Positions 14,527-22,404 of a stretch of DNA of 26,870 bases are shown here, piece after piece. This DNA comes from a virus, in the IMG/VR virus record IMGVR_UViG_3300020172_003141, positions 1 through 26,870 of that record; one strand, written 5' to 3'. The notes below the pieces were generated by a model. That model was given only the letters and a program-made list of their open reading frames with translations, was not told the origin of the DNA and did no database searches. Numbering within the stretch: position 1 is the first letter of the stretch; each line of letters starts with the position of its first letter. Both the position numbers and the translations under genes were made by a program.

Positions 14527-17500
14527 ATGGCATTAAGTTCACCAGGCGTAGAAGTCAAAGTTATTGACGAATCTTTTTATACACCAGCCGAACCTGGCAC
14601 AACACCTTTAGTTATTGTTGCCTCGGCCGAAAACAAACCCAACGCGGCAGGCACTGGAACCGCTCCAGGAACTACTAAGGCCAATGCCGGTACTGTTTAT
14701 TTACTAACCAGTCAGAGAGATCTAGCAGACACATTTGGAGATCCAATCTTCAAAACTGATGCTGGCAATAATCCAATCCATGCTGGTGAACAGAATGAAT
14801 ATGGTTTACAGGCTGCTTACAGCTTCCTAGGAGTCAGTAATCGTGCGTTTGTAGTACGTGCTGATCTAGACCTAGCACAGTTAGATGCCAGCGCAGATGC
14901 TCCTATCGCTTTGCCAGCAAATGGCACACATTGGCTCGACACTAGTACTACAGTATTTGGAATTTTTGAATGGAACGGCGCTGCTATTAGCACAACAGGA
15001 GGACAAAAATTTTCCAACAAAGTGCCTTTAGTAATTACAGATTCTACAAAAGTAGATCTTTCAAGTCAAGGTCCTTTAGGTAGCGTAGGTGCCATTGGCG
15101 ATTACGCAGTCGTGATAACTGATGTAGATTCAGATACTCCTGCTCTAACAACTAGCCATCCAGGAACACTGTGGTACAAGAGCAAAGGAAACACCAACGC
15201 AGGTGTTCCAGCAGGCACATGGGTTAATGTAGGTAGTGAAGATTGGCACAAGTCTGTTGCTGTTATAGCTGGTACTGTTTCTAACCCAGCATTTACAGCA
15301 GGCGACAATTTTTATATTAACGGTGTGTTAGTCACTGCTAGCGGCACCACAGTAAGTAGTTTGGCAACAGATATCAATAACGCATTTGGTGTAGGCACAG
15401 GTCCTGTTTATGCTCAAGCATATAACAGTAAATTAGAACTTTACACTAATGGTATGGCTTCGAGCGGTGGCGATAGTACACAATCTAATGCTATTATTAT
15501 TGCATCCGGTACTCAAGGAAGTTTAGTTGCTGGTAGTGTTGCAGCAAGTGCTTTAGGTATTAAAACAGGAACATATTACGGTGCTAAACTGAATATCAGT
15601 AAGCATACTGAAGTCCCACAATGGAAGTCTTCAACAACTGGTCCACGTCCAACAGGCAGCGTGTGGATTAAAACTACGGAACCAAATTTAGGCGCTCGTT
15701 GGAGAGTAAAACGTTGGAACAGCGCAACGGCAGCATGGGTAGCAGTAGACGCTCCAATTTATCTAAACGGCCATGAAGCAATTTATAACATAGACAAAGC
15801 AGGCGGCGGAATAAATTTAAGCACTGGAGCATTATATGTTCAGGCCAACTATACAGAAGATAGTGGTACCGATGCTACTCCGATGTTAGGTAATTTTAAA
15901 ATATTTAGAAGAGCGGCAGCAGGAGAATGTTCGATTGTAAGTACAAAAATTATTGCTAGTACATTTACAAATGCTACAAGTTATACATTTAGAATTGCTG
16001 AAAGTTTAGTAGGAACTAGTGTACTAGGTGATTACAATGAAACTGGTACTTATAGTTTTAAAACAATTAGTTTTCAAGGATCTGGAGCAGCTAGCGACAA
16101 CGCAGAAGTAGTAGCTAACGCAATTAACGCAGCCGGATTTACTAACATTGTAGCTAGTATTGATAGTCAGAATCGTTTAGTAATTACTCATACTAGAGGA
16201 GGCGATTTCAGATTAACAGAAGGTACAAACAGTCCGTTAGTAGACTTAGGATTCGCTTCTTATGACTTCGAGCCTAGTAATGTTACTTTTGGTTCAGGAA
16301 CAGCTAATTTATCTGCTGCTCCTGCTGGCGATGTGCTACATAATTTTGTAGCTAGTTTATGGCATCCTCTGGTTTACGTGTCTAATGGAGATGCTCCAGG
16401 TAGTTTAACAGATTCCGGACGATTATGGTACAGTAGCGTCATTGACGAAATTGATATTATGATTCACGATGGTAGTGATTGGGTAGGGTATCGGTCAGCT
16501 ACTGCTCCTTACTATGTTAATGGTACCGACTTAAATGGTCCAATTGTAGGAGCAACAGCACCAGAAACACAAAGTGATGGTAGTGCTCTAGTAACTGGCG
16601 ACTTATGGATCAGTACTGATGACATTGAAAATTTTCCACAGATATATCGATTTAATAACGAGTTAACTGCTCCAGTAGTTAAGAGGTGGGAATTATTAGA
16701 TAAATCAGATCAAAGTACAGAAGACGGTGTTCTGTTTGCTGATGCTCGTTACAATACAGCAGGTGCTAACAGTGATGCAGCCGGTGCTATTCTAGATTTA
16801 CTTGAGAGTAATTATTTAGATCCAGATTCTCCAGATCCAGCACTATATCCTCGTGGTATGCTACTATGGAATCTACGTAGAAGTGGATTTAATGTAAAAC
16901 GGTTTGAAAGAAATTATATAGACATCGCTGCTGATAATACAAGATTTAATGGCGAGGCAATGGAAGCGTACTATCCACATCGTTGGGTAACCACAAGTCC
17001 AAATCAAGGTGATGGGTCTGGTAGTTTTGGACGTAAAGCACAAAGATCGGTGGTTGTAAAAGCTCTTCAAGCTACAGTTAATGCTAATCAAGATATCAGA
17101 GATGATGAAAGCAGAATCTTTAACTTAATTGCTTGCCCAGGTTATCCAGAGCTAATAGGCGAAATGATCAGTCTAAATTATGACAGAGGATTAACAGCAT
17201 TAGTTATAGGTGATAGTCCTGCTAGATTAACTCCAGATGCAACTTCATTGTTAGCATGGGGTAGTAATCAAAACTTAGCATTTGAAGATAACGATCTTGG
17301 AGCAGTAAGCTTTGATGAATATATGGCAATGTTTTATCCATCAGGTTTTACCAGCGATAATTTCGGTAACAATATAGTTGTTCCACCAAGTCATATGATA
17401 CTAAGAACTATTGCCTTAAACGACCAAGTTGCTTATCCTTGGTTCGCCCCGGCTGGTATTCGTAGAGGCGGTATTACTAATGCTACTGCGGTAGGCTATG

Positions 17501-17976
17501 TTGATAGTCAAGAAGGCGAATTTAAATCAGTGGCATTAAATGTAGGTCAGCGCGACACATTGTACGAACAAAAAATTAATCCTATTACATTCTTAACAGG
17601 TACAGGATTAGTTAACTATGGACAGAAAACTCGTGCTAAAGGGGCCAGCGCACTAGATCGTATCAATGTTGCTCGCTTAGTAATATATCTGCGTAGTCAA
17701 TTAAACAAGTTGGCTAAACCGTATATTTTTGAACCTAACGATAAACTTACACGCGATGAAATTAAATTAGCGGTAGACAGTCTATTGTTAGAATTAGTAG
17801 GTCAACGTGCTATATATGACTTCTTGGTGGTGTGTGATGAAAGTAATAATACTCCAAGTAGAATTGATCGTAACGAGCTGTATGTTGACATAGCAATTGA
17901 GCCAGTTAAAGCGGTTGAGTTTATATATATTCCACTTCGCTTAAAGAATACTGGCGAAATAGCAGCGTTAGGTTAA
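14527..17976 (+). CDS. 18: Tail sheath protein gp18, enlarged
   Basis: A 1149-residue contractile sheath protein. The N-terminus ALSSPGVEVKVIDES, followed by VASAENKPN, LLTSQRDLADTFGDP, and AAYSFLGVSNRAFVVRADL, is the usual start of T4-like sheath proteins. The C-terminal third holds the conserved core: AYPWFAPAGIRRGGI, INPITFLTGTGLVNYGQKT, INVARLVIYLRSQL, and YVDIAIEPVKAVEFIYIPL. Subunits polymerise around the gp19 tube and contract on infection. T4 gp18 is about 659 residues. The extra length lies in the middle (about residues 130-740) and carries several Gly-x-x-Trp segments such as GTLWYKS, GSVWIKT, GRLWYSS and GDLWIST, which probably form surface domains (inference). A strong Shine-Dalgarno and a late octamer precede it, and gp19 follows directly. 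Confidence 0.95.
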   Translation: MALSSPGVEVKVIDESFYTPAEPGTTPLVIVASAENKPNAAGTGTAPGTTKANAGTVYLLTSQRDLADTFGDPIFKTDAGNNPIHAGEQNEYGLQAAYSFLGVSNRAFVVRADLDLAQLDASADAPIALPANGTHWLDTSTTVFGIFEWNGAAISTTGGQKFSNKVPLVITDSTKVDLSSQGPLGSVGAIGDYAVVITDVDSDTPALTTSHPGTLWYKSKGNTNAGVPAGTWVNVGSEDWHKSVAVIAGTVSNPAFTAGDNFYINGVLVTASGTTVSSLATDINNAFGVGTGPVYAQAYNSKLELYTNGMASSGGDSTQSNAIIIASGTQGSLVAGSVAASALGIKTGTYYGAKLNISKHTEVPQWKSSTTGPRPTGSVWIKTTEPNLGARWRVKRWNSATAAWVAVDAPIYLNGHEAIYNIDKAGGGINLSTGALYVQANYTEDSGTDATPMLGNFKIFRRAAAGECSIVSTKIIASTFTNATSYTFRIAESLVGTSVLGDYNETGTYSFKTISFQGSGAASDNAEVVANAINAAGFTNIVASIDSQNRLVITHTRGGDFRLTEGTNSPLVDLGFASYDFEPSNVTFGSGTANLSAAPAGDVLHNFVASLWHPLVYVSNGDAPGSLTDSGRLWYSSVIDEIDIMIHDGSDWVGYRSATAPYYVNGTDLNGPIVGATAPETQSDGSALVTGDLWISTDDIENFPQIYRFNNELTAPVVKRWELLDKSDQSTEDGVLFADARYNTAGANSDAAGAILDLLESNYLDPDSPDPALYPRGMLLWNLRRSGFNVKRFERNYIDIAADNTRFNGEAMEAYYPHRWVTTSPNQGDGSGSFGRKAQRSVVVKALQATVNANQDIRDDESRIFNLIACPGYPELIGEMISLNYDRGLTALVIGDSPARLTPDATSLLAWGSNQNLAFEDNDLGAVSFDEYMAMFYPSGFTSDNFGNNIVVPPSHMILRTIALNDQVAYPWFAPAGIRRGGITNATAVGYVDSQEGEFKSVALNVGQRDTLYEQKINPITFLTGTGLVNYGQKTRAKGASALDRINVARLVIYLRSQLNKLAKPYIFEPNDKLTRDEIKLAVDSLLLELVGQRAIYDFLVVCDESNNTPSRIDRNELYVDIAIEPVKAVEFIYIPLRLKNTGEIAALG

Positions 17977-17991
17977 TAAAGGAAAAATAAA

Positions 17992-18600
17992 ATGGCAATT
18001 ACATCATTAAATAGATTTACAGTCCCGTTAGCTGGCGGGGAAACCCAAGGCACATTGATGCCTAAACTAAAATATCGTTATAGAATATTTTTTGAAGGCT
18101 TTGGCGCCACTGGGTCTAACTCAGAATTAACCAAACAAGTTCAAACTGCTGCAAGACCAAGTGTCAGTTTTGCTCCGCAAACTATTGAAGTTTATAATAG
18201 TAAAATTAACTATGCTGGCAAACATACTTGGGCACCAATGGCTGTTGTATTGCGTGACGACGTTACAGGTGAAGTCAGTAAACGTGTTGGCGAACAGATA
18301 CAGAAACAATTCGACTTCTTAGAGCAAAGTTCTGCTGCTAGTTCAAGTGATTACAAATTTACTATGAGTGTTGAAATGTTAGATGGCGGTAATGGTACTG
18401 CTGTACGACGTTTAGAGCGATGGGAATGTTACGGATGCTTTATTGTAACTGCTAACTATAACTCATTAAGTTATTCTGAAGCAGCACCACAGACGATCGA
18501 TCTAAGCATTCAAGCAGACAACTGTATCCTTGTACCAGCAGGAGAAGGTAGTCCAATATTTGCTACAGCAGGACGAGCTTTAGGCACGTTAGCTACATAA
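17992..18600 (+). CDS. 19: Tail tube protein gp19
   Basis: A 202-residue tube subunit. Typical features are the short N-terminus MAITSLNRFTVPL, the KLKYRYRIFFEGF strand, ARPSVSFAPQTIEVYNSKI with the conserved YNSK turn, WAPMAVVLRDDV, FKFTMSVEMLDG-like strand and RRLERWECYGCFIVTANY, ending with QTIDLSIQADNC. It forms the rigid inner tube through which DNA passes. T4 gp19 is about 163 residues; the difference is mostly in loops and the C-terminal tail. The order gp18-gp19 is the T4 order. AAAGGA stands eight bases before the ATG. A strong hairpin terminator lies two bases past the stop, so gp18-gp19 form a closed transcription unit. Confidence 0.93.
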   Translation: MAITSLNRFTVPLAGGETQGTLMPKLKYRYRIFFEGFGATGSNSELTKQVQTAARPSVSFAPQTIEVYNSKINYAGKHTWAPMAVVLRDDVTGEVSKRVGEQIQKQFDFLEQSSAASSSDYKFTMSVEMLDGGNGTAVRRLERWECYGCFIVTANYNSLSYSEAAPQTIDLSIQADNCILVPAGEGSPIFATAGRALGTLAT

Positions 18601-18601
18601 T

Positions 18602-18630
18602 AAAAAGGCAGCGGAAACGCTGCTTTTTTT
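18602..18630 (+). terminator. Rho-independent terminator after gp19
   Basis: A six-pair GC-rich stem (GCAGCG 18608-18613 with CGCTGC 18618-18623) closes a GAAA tetraloop and is followed by seven T. The A-run before the stem pairs with the T-run, so it could act on both strands, though no gene converges from the other side. Confidence 0.92.
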
Positions 18631-18665
18631 ATGGGTTTTTATTAACTACATAGTTAATGAATTCT

Positions 18666-18673
18666 GATAAATA
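18666..18673 (+). promoter_or_regulatory. Putative late promoter (GATAAATA), zero-leader geometry
   Basis: GATAAATA is followed by TTTTT and then ATG at 18679. The spacing of five puts the predicted transcript start on the start codon. No Shine-Dalgarno is present: the bases before it are only A and T apart from one G and one C. Confidence 0.6.
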
Positions 18674-18678
18674 TTTTT

Positions 18679-19749
18679 ATGGCAAAAGACTTCGGACAAT
18701 TTGTAAGCGGATTAACAAATCCTAAAGGTATCTTAGGCGATTTTCGCCATGCTGCTAGACTATTTGTTGACGACAATTTAAGGTTAGCTCCTAAGCAAAA
18801 GTTTCAATTTCATTGTATCTTTAGTATCAATACTAATGCTCTAAAAAGTCAAAATCTATCTGATAGACACAGAAATGAAATTAACATGCTGGTAAAATCA
18901 GCTGAATTACCTAAATTTGCTGTTTCGACTGAAACAATTAATCAATATAATAGAAAAAAAGTCGTACAAACAAAAGTAGATTATCAACCTGTTTCAATAA
19001 AGTTTCACGACGACAATCTAGGTATAGTAAGGACCATGTGGGAAAACTATTATGCCTACTACTATGCTGACTCTATTAGTGCTAAATTGCCAGGAGCGTA
19101 TAATAGAACAGCCATGCTGAATTCGTCACAGATAAGAACACCATATGGATTTGACAATAATAGTTCATATCCTTTTTTTAATAAAATAACCATTTATCAA
19201 ATGGCTAAAAAATACTGGAATAGCTATACTTTAGTAAATCCATTAATCACAACTTGGTCTCATGACAGTCTAGACTATTCGGGCACTAGTCCTAGTGAAC
19301 AAAGTATGACCTTAGCCTACGAAGCAGTATATTATGAAACTGGACGAGTTGGCAGAAATAATCCGTCAGGGTTCGGACTTGAACATTATGATACTATACC
19401 TAGTCCATTAACACTAGCAGGCGGAGGAACAAAGTCATTATTAGGCGAAGGCGGCGTATTGGCTGGCGCTGACCAAGTCTTTGGAAATGTAGTGAATATG
19501 CTACAGAATCCTCAAGAAGCTACACTAGGAAATATTTTAGGTACAGCTATTCTCGCTAATAATACATACAGCAATGCTGGCCAGTTATCTAAAACTGGTG
19601 TAAAAGCAGAACTGCTTGGCATCACAAGTGCTTCTTTAGGCAAAGTTGCCAATCAAGGAATAAGTGGTATCGTAGGCACATCGTTTCCTGTTGCTAATAC
19701 AGGAAGCGGCTCTACCACAGCATCTTCTAGAAATCTTACAGGTAGATAA
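18679..19749 (+). CDS. Tube-like virion structural protein (possibly gp54-type)
   Basis: A 356-residue protein. Residues about 30-120 contain LRLAPKQKFQFHCIFSI, INMLVKSAELPKF, ETINQYNRKKVVQTKVDYQP and IKFHDDNLG, which parallel the gp19 segments ARPSVSFAPQTIEVYNSKI, WAP and VVLRDDV. It therefore probably has the tail-tube fold. A mid-section rich in Tyr (MWENYYAYYYAD), then YQMAKKYWNSYTLVNP and a closing MTLAYEAVYYETGRVG strand follow; the last 110 residues are Gly/Ala/Ser-rich and probably flexible. In T4, gp54 initiates the tube on the baseplate and shares the tube fold, so gp54 or another tube-extending protein is the best guess. Proteins of this type occur beside tail genes in aquatic T4-like phages. 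The start is set by a late octamer five bases upstream. Confidence 0.7.
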   Translation: MAKDFGQFVSGLTNPKGILGDFRHAARLFVDDNLRLAPKQKFQFHCIFSINTNALKSQNLSDRHRNEINMLVKSAELPKFAVSTETINQYNRKKVVQTKVDYQPVSIKFHDDNLGIVRTMWENYYAYYYADSISAKLPGAYNRTAMLNSSQIRTPYGFDNNSSYPFFNKITIYQMAKKYWNSYTLVNPLITTWSHDSLDYSGTSPSEQSMTLAYEAVYYETGRVGRNNPSGFGLEHYDTIPSPLTLAGGGTKSLLGEGGVLAGADQVFGNVVNMLQNPQEATLGNILGTAILANNTYSNAGQLSKTGVKAELLGITSASLGKVANQGISGIVGTSFPVANTGSGSTTASSRNLTGR

Positions 19750-19752
19750 TAT

Positions 19753-20127
19753 ATGAGTATTGTTACAAACTTGCCACCATCAGAATCTACTGATAGTGCC
19801 GAAGAAGTAAAAAGTTTTTTTGATAAATTTTTTACTCATGAAATCACTTTTCCTGCCGCTGTAATAGATGCTGCTGTTGGATTCTTTTTAAAGAGAGGAT
19901 TTCAAGAACAGTCTGCTAGAACCACAGCAATTGTGATACTTACTCAGAGCAGAATCGATGATATCAATCCTTTTGTAGTTTTAGACACATTAAAAAAGCT
20001 CGACGAAACACAGTTAAGTGAAGTAGTAACGCAGATAATGAATATATCAAGAGAAAAAACTTCTACGCTAGGTTACAAAATTCAAATTTTAGAAGATACT
20101 TTCGAAAGTCGTAATATAGCGCAATGA
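19753..20127 (+). CDS. Conserved-type unknown protein (124 aa)
   Basis: A 124-residue, mostly helical, soluble protein. Its core, FPAAVIDAAVGFFLKRGFQEQSA then NPFVVLDTLKKLDETQLSEVVTQIMN and a TSTLGYK segment near the C-terminus, is a pattern I recall from uncharacterised proteins beside structural genes of aquatic T4-like phages. No motif gives a function. It starts three bases after the previous stop and overlaps gp4 in ATGA, so it belongs to the tube-like/gp4/gp16 operon and is probably involved in head or tail assembly (inference). Confidence 0.75.
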   Translation: MSIVTNLPPSESTDSAEEVKSFFDKFFTHEITFPAAVIDAAVGFFLKRGFQEQSARTTAIVILTQSRIDDINPFVVLDTLKKLDETQLSEVVTQIMNISREKTSTLGYKIQILEDTFESRNIAQ

Positions 20128-20561
20128 GCAAATTTGCCAACGGAAAGTTCATGCTAACAAATGCTGGAAAATACGTTGGCAATCATCAACCAACCTATCG
20201 TAGTAGCTGGGAATGGAAGTTTATGAATTTCTGCGATAAAGATCCTAGAATTCTTAAATGGGCCAGCGAAGCAATAAAGATACCTTACAAAGATCCATTT
20301 ACTGGAAGAAACACTGTCTATGTACCAGACTTCTTTATTCAGTACGCAGATAAAAATGGCATCATGCAGGTAGAATTAATCGAAGTTAAACCTCAAAGTC
20401 AAACACTATTAGAAAAAGCTGGCAAAAATCGTAACAATCAATTACAGTGGGCTAAGAATCAAGTCAAATGGAGAGCAGCCCAGAGTTGGTGTAGCAAACA
20501 AGGTATAAAATTTAGAGTGTTGACTGAAAATGATTTATTCGTTAACGGCCGTCTAGGATAA
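20124..20561 (+). CDS. 4: Head completion protein gp4 (nuclease-fold)
   Basis: A 145-residue protein, close in length to the T4 gp4 head completion protein (about 150). The conserved start YRSSWEWKFMNFCD, ILKWASEAIKIPY, VYVPDFFIQY and QVELIEVKP give the residues E30, D69 and E87-x-K89 of a PD-(D/E)xK (TnsA-like) nuclease core. gp4 acts after packaging, when filled heads are finished before tail joining; its nuclease-like site may trim DNA ends, although that function is inference from the fold. It begins in an ATGA overlap with the upstream gene. Its stop codon TAA lies inside the GATAAGTA octamer preceding gp16. Confidence 0.88.
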   Translation: MSKFANGKFMLTNAGKYVGNHQPTYRSSWEWKFMNFCDKDPRILKWASEAIKIPYKDPFTGRNTVYVPDFFIQYADKNGIMQVELIEVKPQSQTLLEKAGKNRNNQLQWAKNQVKWRAAQSWCSKQGIKFRVLTENDLFVNGRLG

Positions 20562-20564
20562 GTA
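20557..20564 (+). promoter_or_regulatory. Variant late promoter octamer (GATAAGTA) before gp16
   Basis: GATAAGTA differs by one base from GATAAATA and is followed by ACAGT and ATG at 20570, the same five-base spacing as other sites. It includes the gp4 stop codon. An AGGA at 20555-20558 is about 11 bases before the ATG, so weak Shine-Dalgarno initiation from a longer transcript is the alternative. Confidence 0.4.
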
Positions 20565-20569
20565 ACAGT

Positions 20570-21043
20570 ATGAAAAAGTTAGAAGAAATCCTAAATTTAC
20601 CTGAAAGCAAGAAGCTTATTAAAAAAGAAGAAATGTCCAAAGCTGAAGAAGCAGTACAGCCATTACTTAGAGATATTTCAGAATTTGATAAAATAGCGTC
20701 AGCCCTGCCGCAAGTAAAAGGATTAGGCGATATCAGCGACAAAGAATTCGATGAGCTGGCCCAACGTGCTACTGATGCGTTTGATGATCTCATGGATTTA
20801 GGCATGAATGTCGAAGCACGTTATAGTGGACGAGTGTTTGAAGTAGCAGGAACCATGCTTAAAAATGCTATTGACGCTAAGGCAGCTAAGATTGATAAAA
20901 AGCTCAAAATGGTAGAGCTACAGCTTAAGAAGCAAAAATTAGACCAAGATGTCAAGACCGATGATACCACAGATATCACTGGTAACGGTGTTATTATAAC
21001 AGATCGCAATAGTCTAATTGAAAAACTTAAGAATATGAAATAA
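20570..21043 (+). CDS. 16: Terminase small subunit gp16
   Basis: A 157-residue protein, close to T4 gp16 (164). The central segment FDELAQRATDAFDDLMDLGMNVEARYSGRVFEVAGTMLKNAIDAKAAKIDKKLKMVELQLKK, of which LMDLGMNVEARY and the helix KLKMVELQLKK are most typical, matches T4-like small terminases with a coiled-coil core (about residues 65-125). gp16 forms rings that recognise concatemer DNA and regulate the gp17 motor. The gene lies directly downstream of gp4 and two genes before gp17, with a terminator between; in T4, gp16 and gp17 overlap. The N-terminus is charged and the C-terminus ends in a short SLIEKLKNMK helix. Confidence 0.88.
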   Translation: MKKLEEILNLPESKKLIKKEEMSKAEEAVQPLLRDISEFDKIASALPQVKGLGDISDKEFDELAQRATDAFDDLMDLGMNVEARYSGRVFEVAGTMLKNAIDAKAAKIDKKLKMVELQLKKQKLDQDVKTDDTTDITGNGVIITDRNSLIEKLKNMK

Positions 21044-21046
21044 ATA
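21039..21046 (+). promoter_or_regulatory. Putative late promoter octamer AATAAATA
   Basis: AATAAATA overlaps the gp16 stop codon (TAA 21041-21043) and lies 18 bases before the ATG at 21065. The predicted leader is about 13 bases, with only a weak CGGG as a possible ribosome site. Confidence 0.45.
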
Positions 21047-21064
21047 TAATATCGGGATTGACAC

Positions 21065-21697
21065 ATGAAATCATTTAAAGATTACTTAACAGAAAGCGTA
21101 GAAGAGAAAAAATACTCTTTTAAAATTAAAGTGGCGGGCGAACTACCTGAGCATTTTGAAGACACTGCTAAAGCAGCTCTCCAGAAATATCAAGTAGCAT
21201 CTTTTAACAAAGGTAAAACCACTCCAATACAATCAAAATTAGTAGATTTTCCTACTTTGGAAAACATGCAGATAACAGTATTTGACATCGATTTAGATTA
21301 TCCTACTACCAGTCAAGTGCTTACTTCGTATGTAGCAGAACACACAGGTGTAGATCTTTGTTGTATCCGTGTGCGTAGTCTTAAAGAAGAAGAAGAATCA
21401 GAAATTAATGCTAAGAATTTAATAGATGGTGATACAGGGGCTTTGTTAAATCAAGATTACACAAAAGAAAATAATCAAAATTTAGTAGGTGATAAGCATG
21501 TAACTAGTTTTTTAAAAGAACTAGCAAAAGTTAGTAAAGAGTATCAGCCTACACAGTATAAAGGTGTCAACGAAAAGATCTTGGCTAAGGCACCGCCGAA
21601 AGAAAAAGCCTCAGCTTCAAGTAAAGCTGGACCTGCTAAGAGTGTACTAAAAGGTCTATCAGGTAATCCAAATCCAAGGAAAGGAACAACAAAATGA
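21065..21697 (+). CDS. Unknown 210-aa protein with capsid-targeting-like N-terminus
   Basis: A soluble protein of unknown family. Its N-terminus MKSFKDYLTES aligns residue for residue with the T4 internal head protein signal MKTYQEFIAEA, and L-T-E fits the (I/L)-x-E cleavage rule of prohead protease gp21. After it, residues about 16-105 form an alternating beta/alpha domain (YSFKIKVAGELPEHFEDTAKAAL, TPIQSKLVDFPTL, MQITVFDIDLDYPTTSQVLTSYVAEHTG), followed by an acidic segment (EEEESE) and a basic, Pro/Ser/Lys-rich C-terminus. The domain resembles uncharacterised proteins of other aquatic phages. If the signal is real the protein is packed into the prohead and processed. It overlaps the next gene in ATGA. 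Confidence 0.75.
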   Translation: MKSFKDYLTESVEEKKYSFKIKVAGELPEHFEDTAKAALQKYQVASFNKGKTTPIQSKLVDFPTLENMQITVFDIDLDYPTTSQVLTSYVAEHTGVDLCCIRVRSLKEEEESEINAKNLIDGDTGALLNQDYTKENNQNLVGDKHVTSFLKELAKVSKEYQPTQYKGVNEKILAKAPPKEKASASSKAGPAKSVLKGLSGNPNPRKGTTK

Positions 21698-22344
21698 ATT
21701 TCAACGAATTATTTCAAAAAATGAGAGAACTGGATCAGCCAGTTCAAGAATCAGATAAAGCATCTAAAGATTATGACGGCGATGGCGAAGTCGAATCTGG
21801 TAAAGATGAGTACATGGGTTCAAGAGATAAAGCAATTAAAAAAGCTACAGGCAAGGATGATGAAGACACAAGTGAAAGCTTAGATCAACTAGCTACAGAA
21901 GTACAGCAAGAGATGGACGAATGTGGAATGCCAGGCATGAGCAGTATGCCAAATGGAATGATGGGTATGAACAAACAACAAGATAGTGTAAGTATGAATT
22001 TAAGTATGAATGGTTCTGGCAGCGGCGGCATCCGTGATTTAATGGATATTCTTCGTAATTTAGAACAAGATGATGAACACCACGGTGATCATGACGACGG
22101 CTTAGATATGAAAATTGGCGGTCCTGCGCTAATGCTTAAAAAAGATCCTATAATAGGAGACGACTGGGATAATAGTCCTGATCCACAAGTAAAGACAGCA
22201 GGCGCATTTCCTAGCGACACAGGCAATGATATACATCGCCCTAAAGGATCTTATCCAGCTGTGTCAGGAGGAGATAATCCAATGGCTCTAGAAAACATTG
22301 TAAGTAGATTAGATAGACTATATAAAGAAGTAAGAGAGAAGTAA
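21694..22344 (+). CDS. Unknown acidic protein with EF-hand-like DYDGDG loop
   Basis: A 216-residue, strongly acidic protein. Residues 26-40 (DYDGDGEVESGKDEY) look like a calcium-binding EF-hand or dockerin loop with D26, D28, D30 and G31; the glutamate expected at position 12 is Lys, so binding is uncertain. Residues about 77-113 are rich in Met, Gly, Asn and Ser, with several MxM and GM steps. An HHGDHDDG cluster follows, then PALMLKKDPIIGDDWDNSPDPQ. The last residues (MALENIVSRLDRLYKEVREK) form a basic amphipathic helix. No family of known function is recognised. The start overlaps the preceding stop, and a strong terminator follows. It may be a scaffold or head-associated protein, which is inference from location. 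Confidence 0.75.
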   Translation: MNFNELFQKMRELDQPVQESDKASKDYDGDGEVESGKDEYMGSRDKAIKKATGKDDEDTSESLDQLATEVQQEMDECGMPGMSSMPNGMMGMNKQQDSVSMNLSMNGSGSGGIRDLMDILRNLEQDDEHHGDHDDGLDMKIGGPALMLKKDPIIGDDWDNSPDPQVKTAGAFPSDTGNDIHRPKGSYPAVSGGDNPMALENIVSRLDRLYKEVREK

Positions 22345-22362
22345 TAGTGTAAACAGGCACTC

Positions 22363-22390
22363 AAAACCGGGCATGTTGCCCGGTTTTTTA
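22363..22390 (+). terminator. Rho-independent terminator before gp17
   Basis: Seven-pair stem CCGGGCA (22367-22373) with TGCCCGG (22377-22383), a three-base TGT loop and six T; flanking A-run pairs with the T-run, lengthening the stem. It closes the tube-like/gp4/gp16 operon 18 bases after the stop. Confidence 0.93.
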
Positions 22391-22391
22391 T

Positions 22392-22399
22392 TGTAAATA
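22392..22399 (+). promoter_or_regulatory. Putative late promoter for gp17 (TGTAAATA)
   Basis: TGTAAATA starts right after the terminator T-run and is followed by five bases (ATATT) and the ATG at 22405. No Shine-Dalgarno is present. Terminator and promoter together insulate gp17 from the upstream operon. Confidence 0.6.
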
Positions 22400-22404
22400 A
22401 TATT

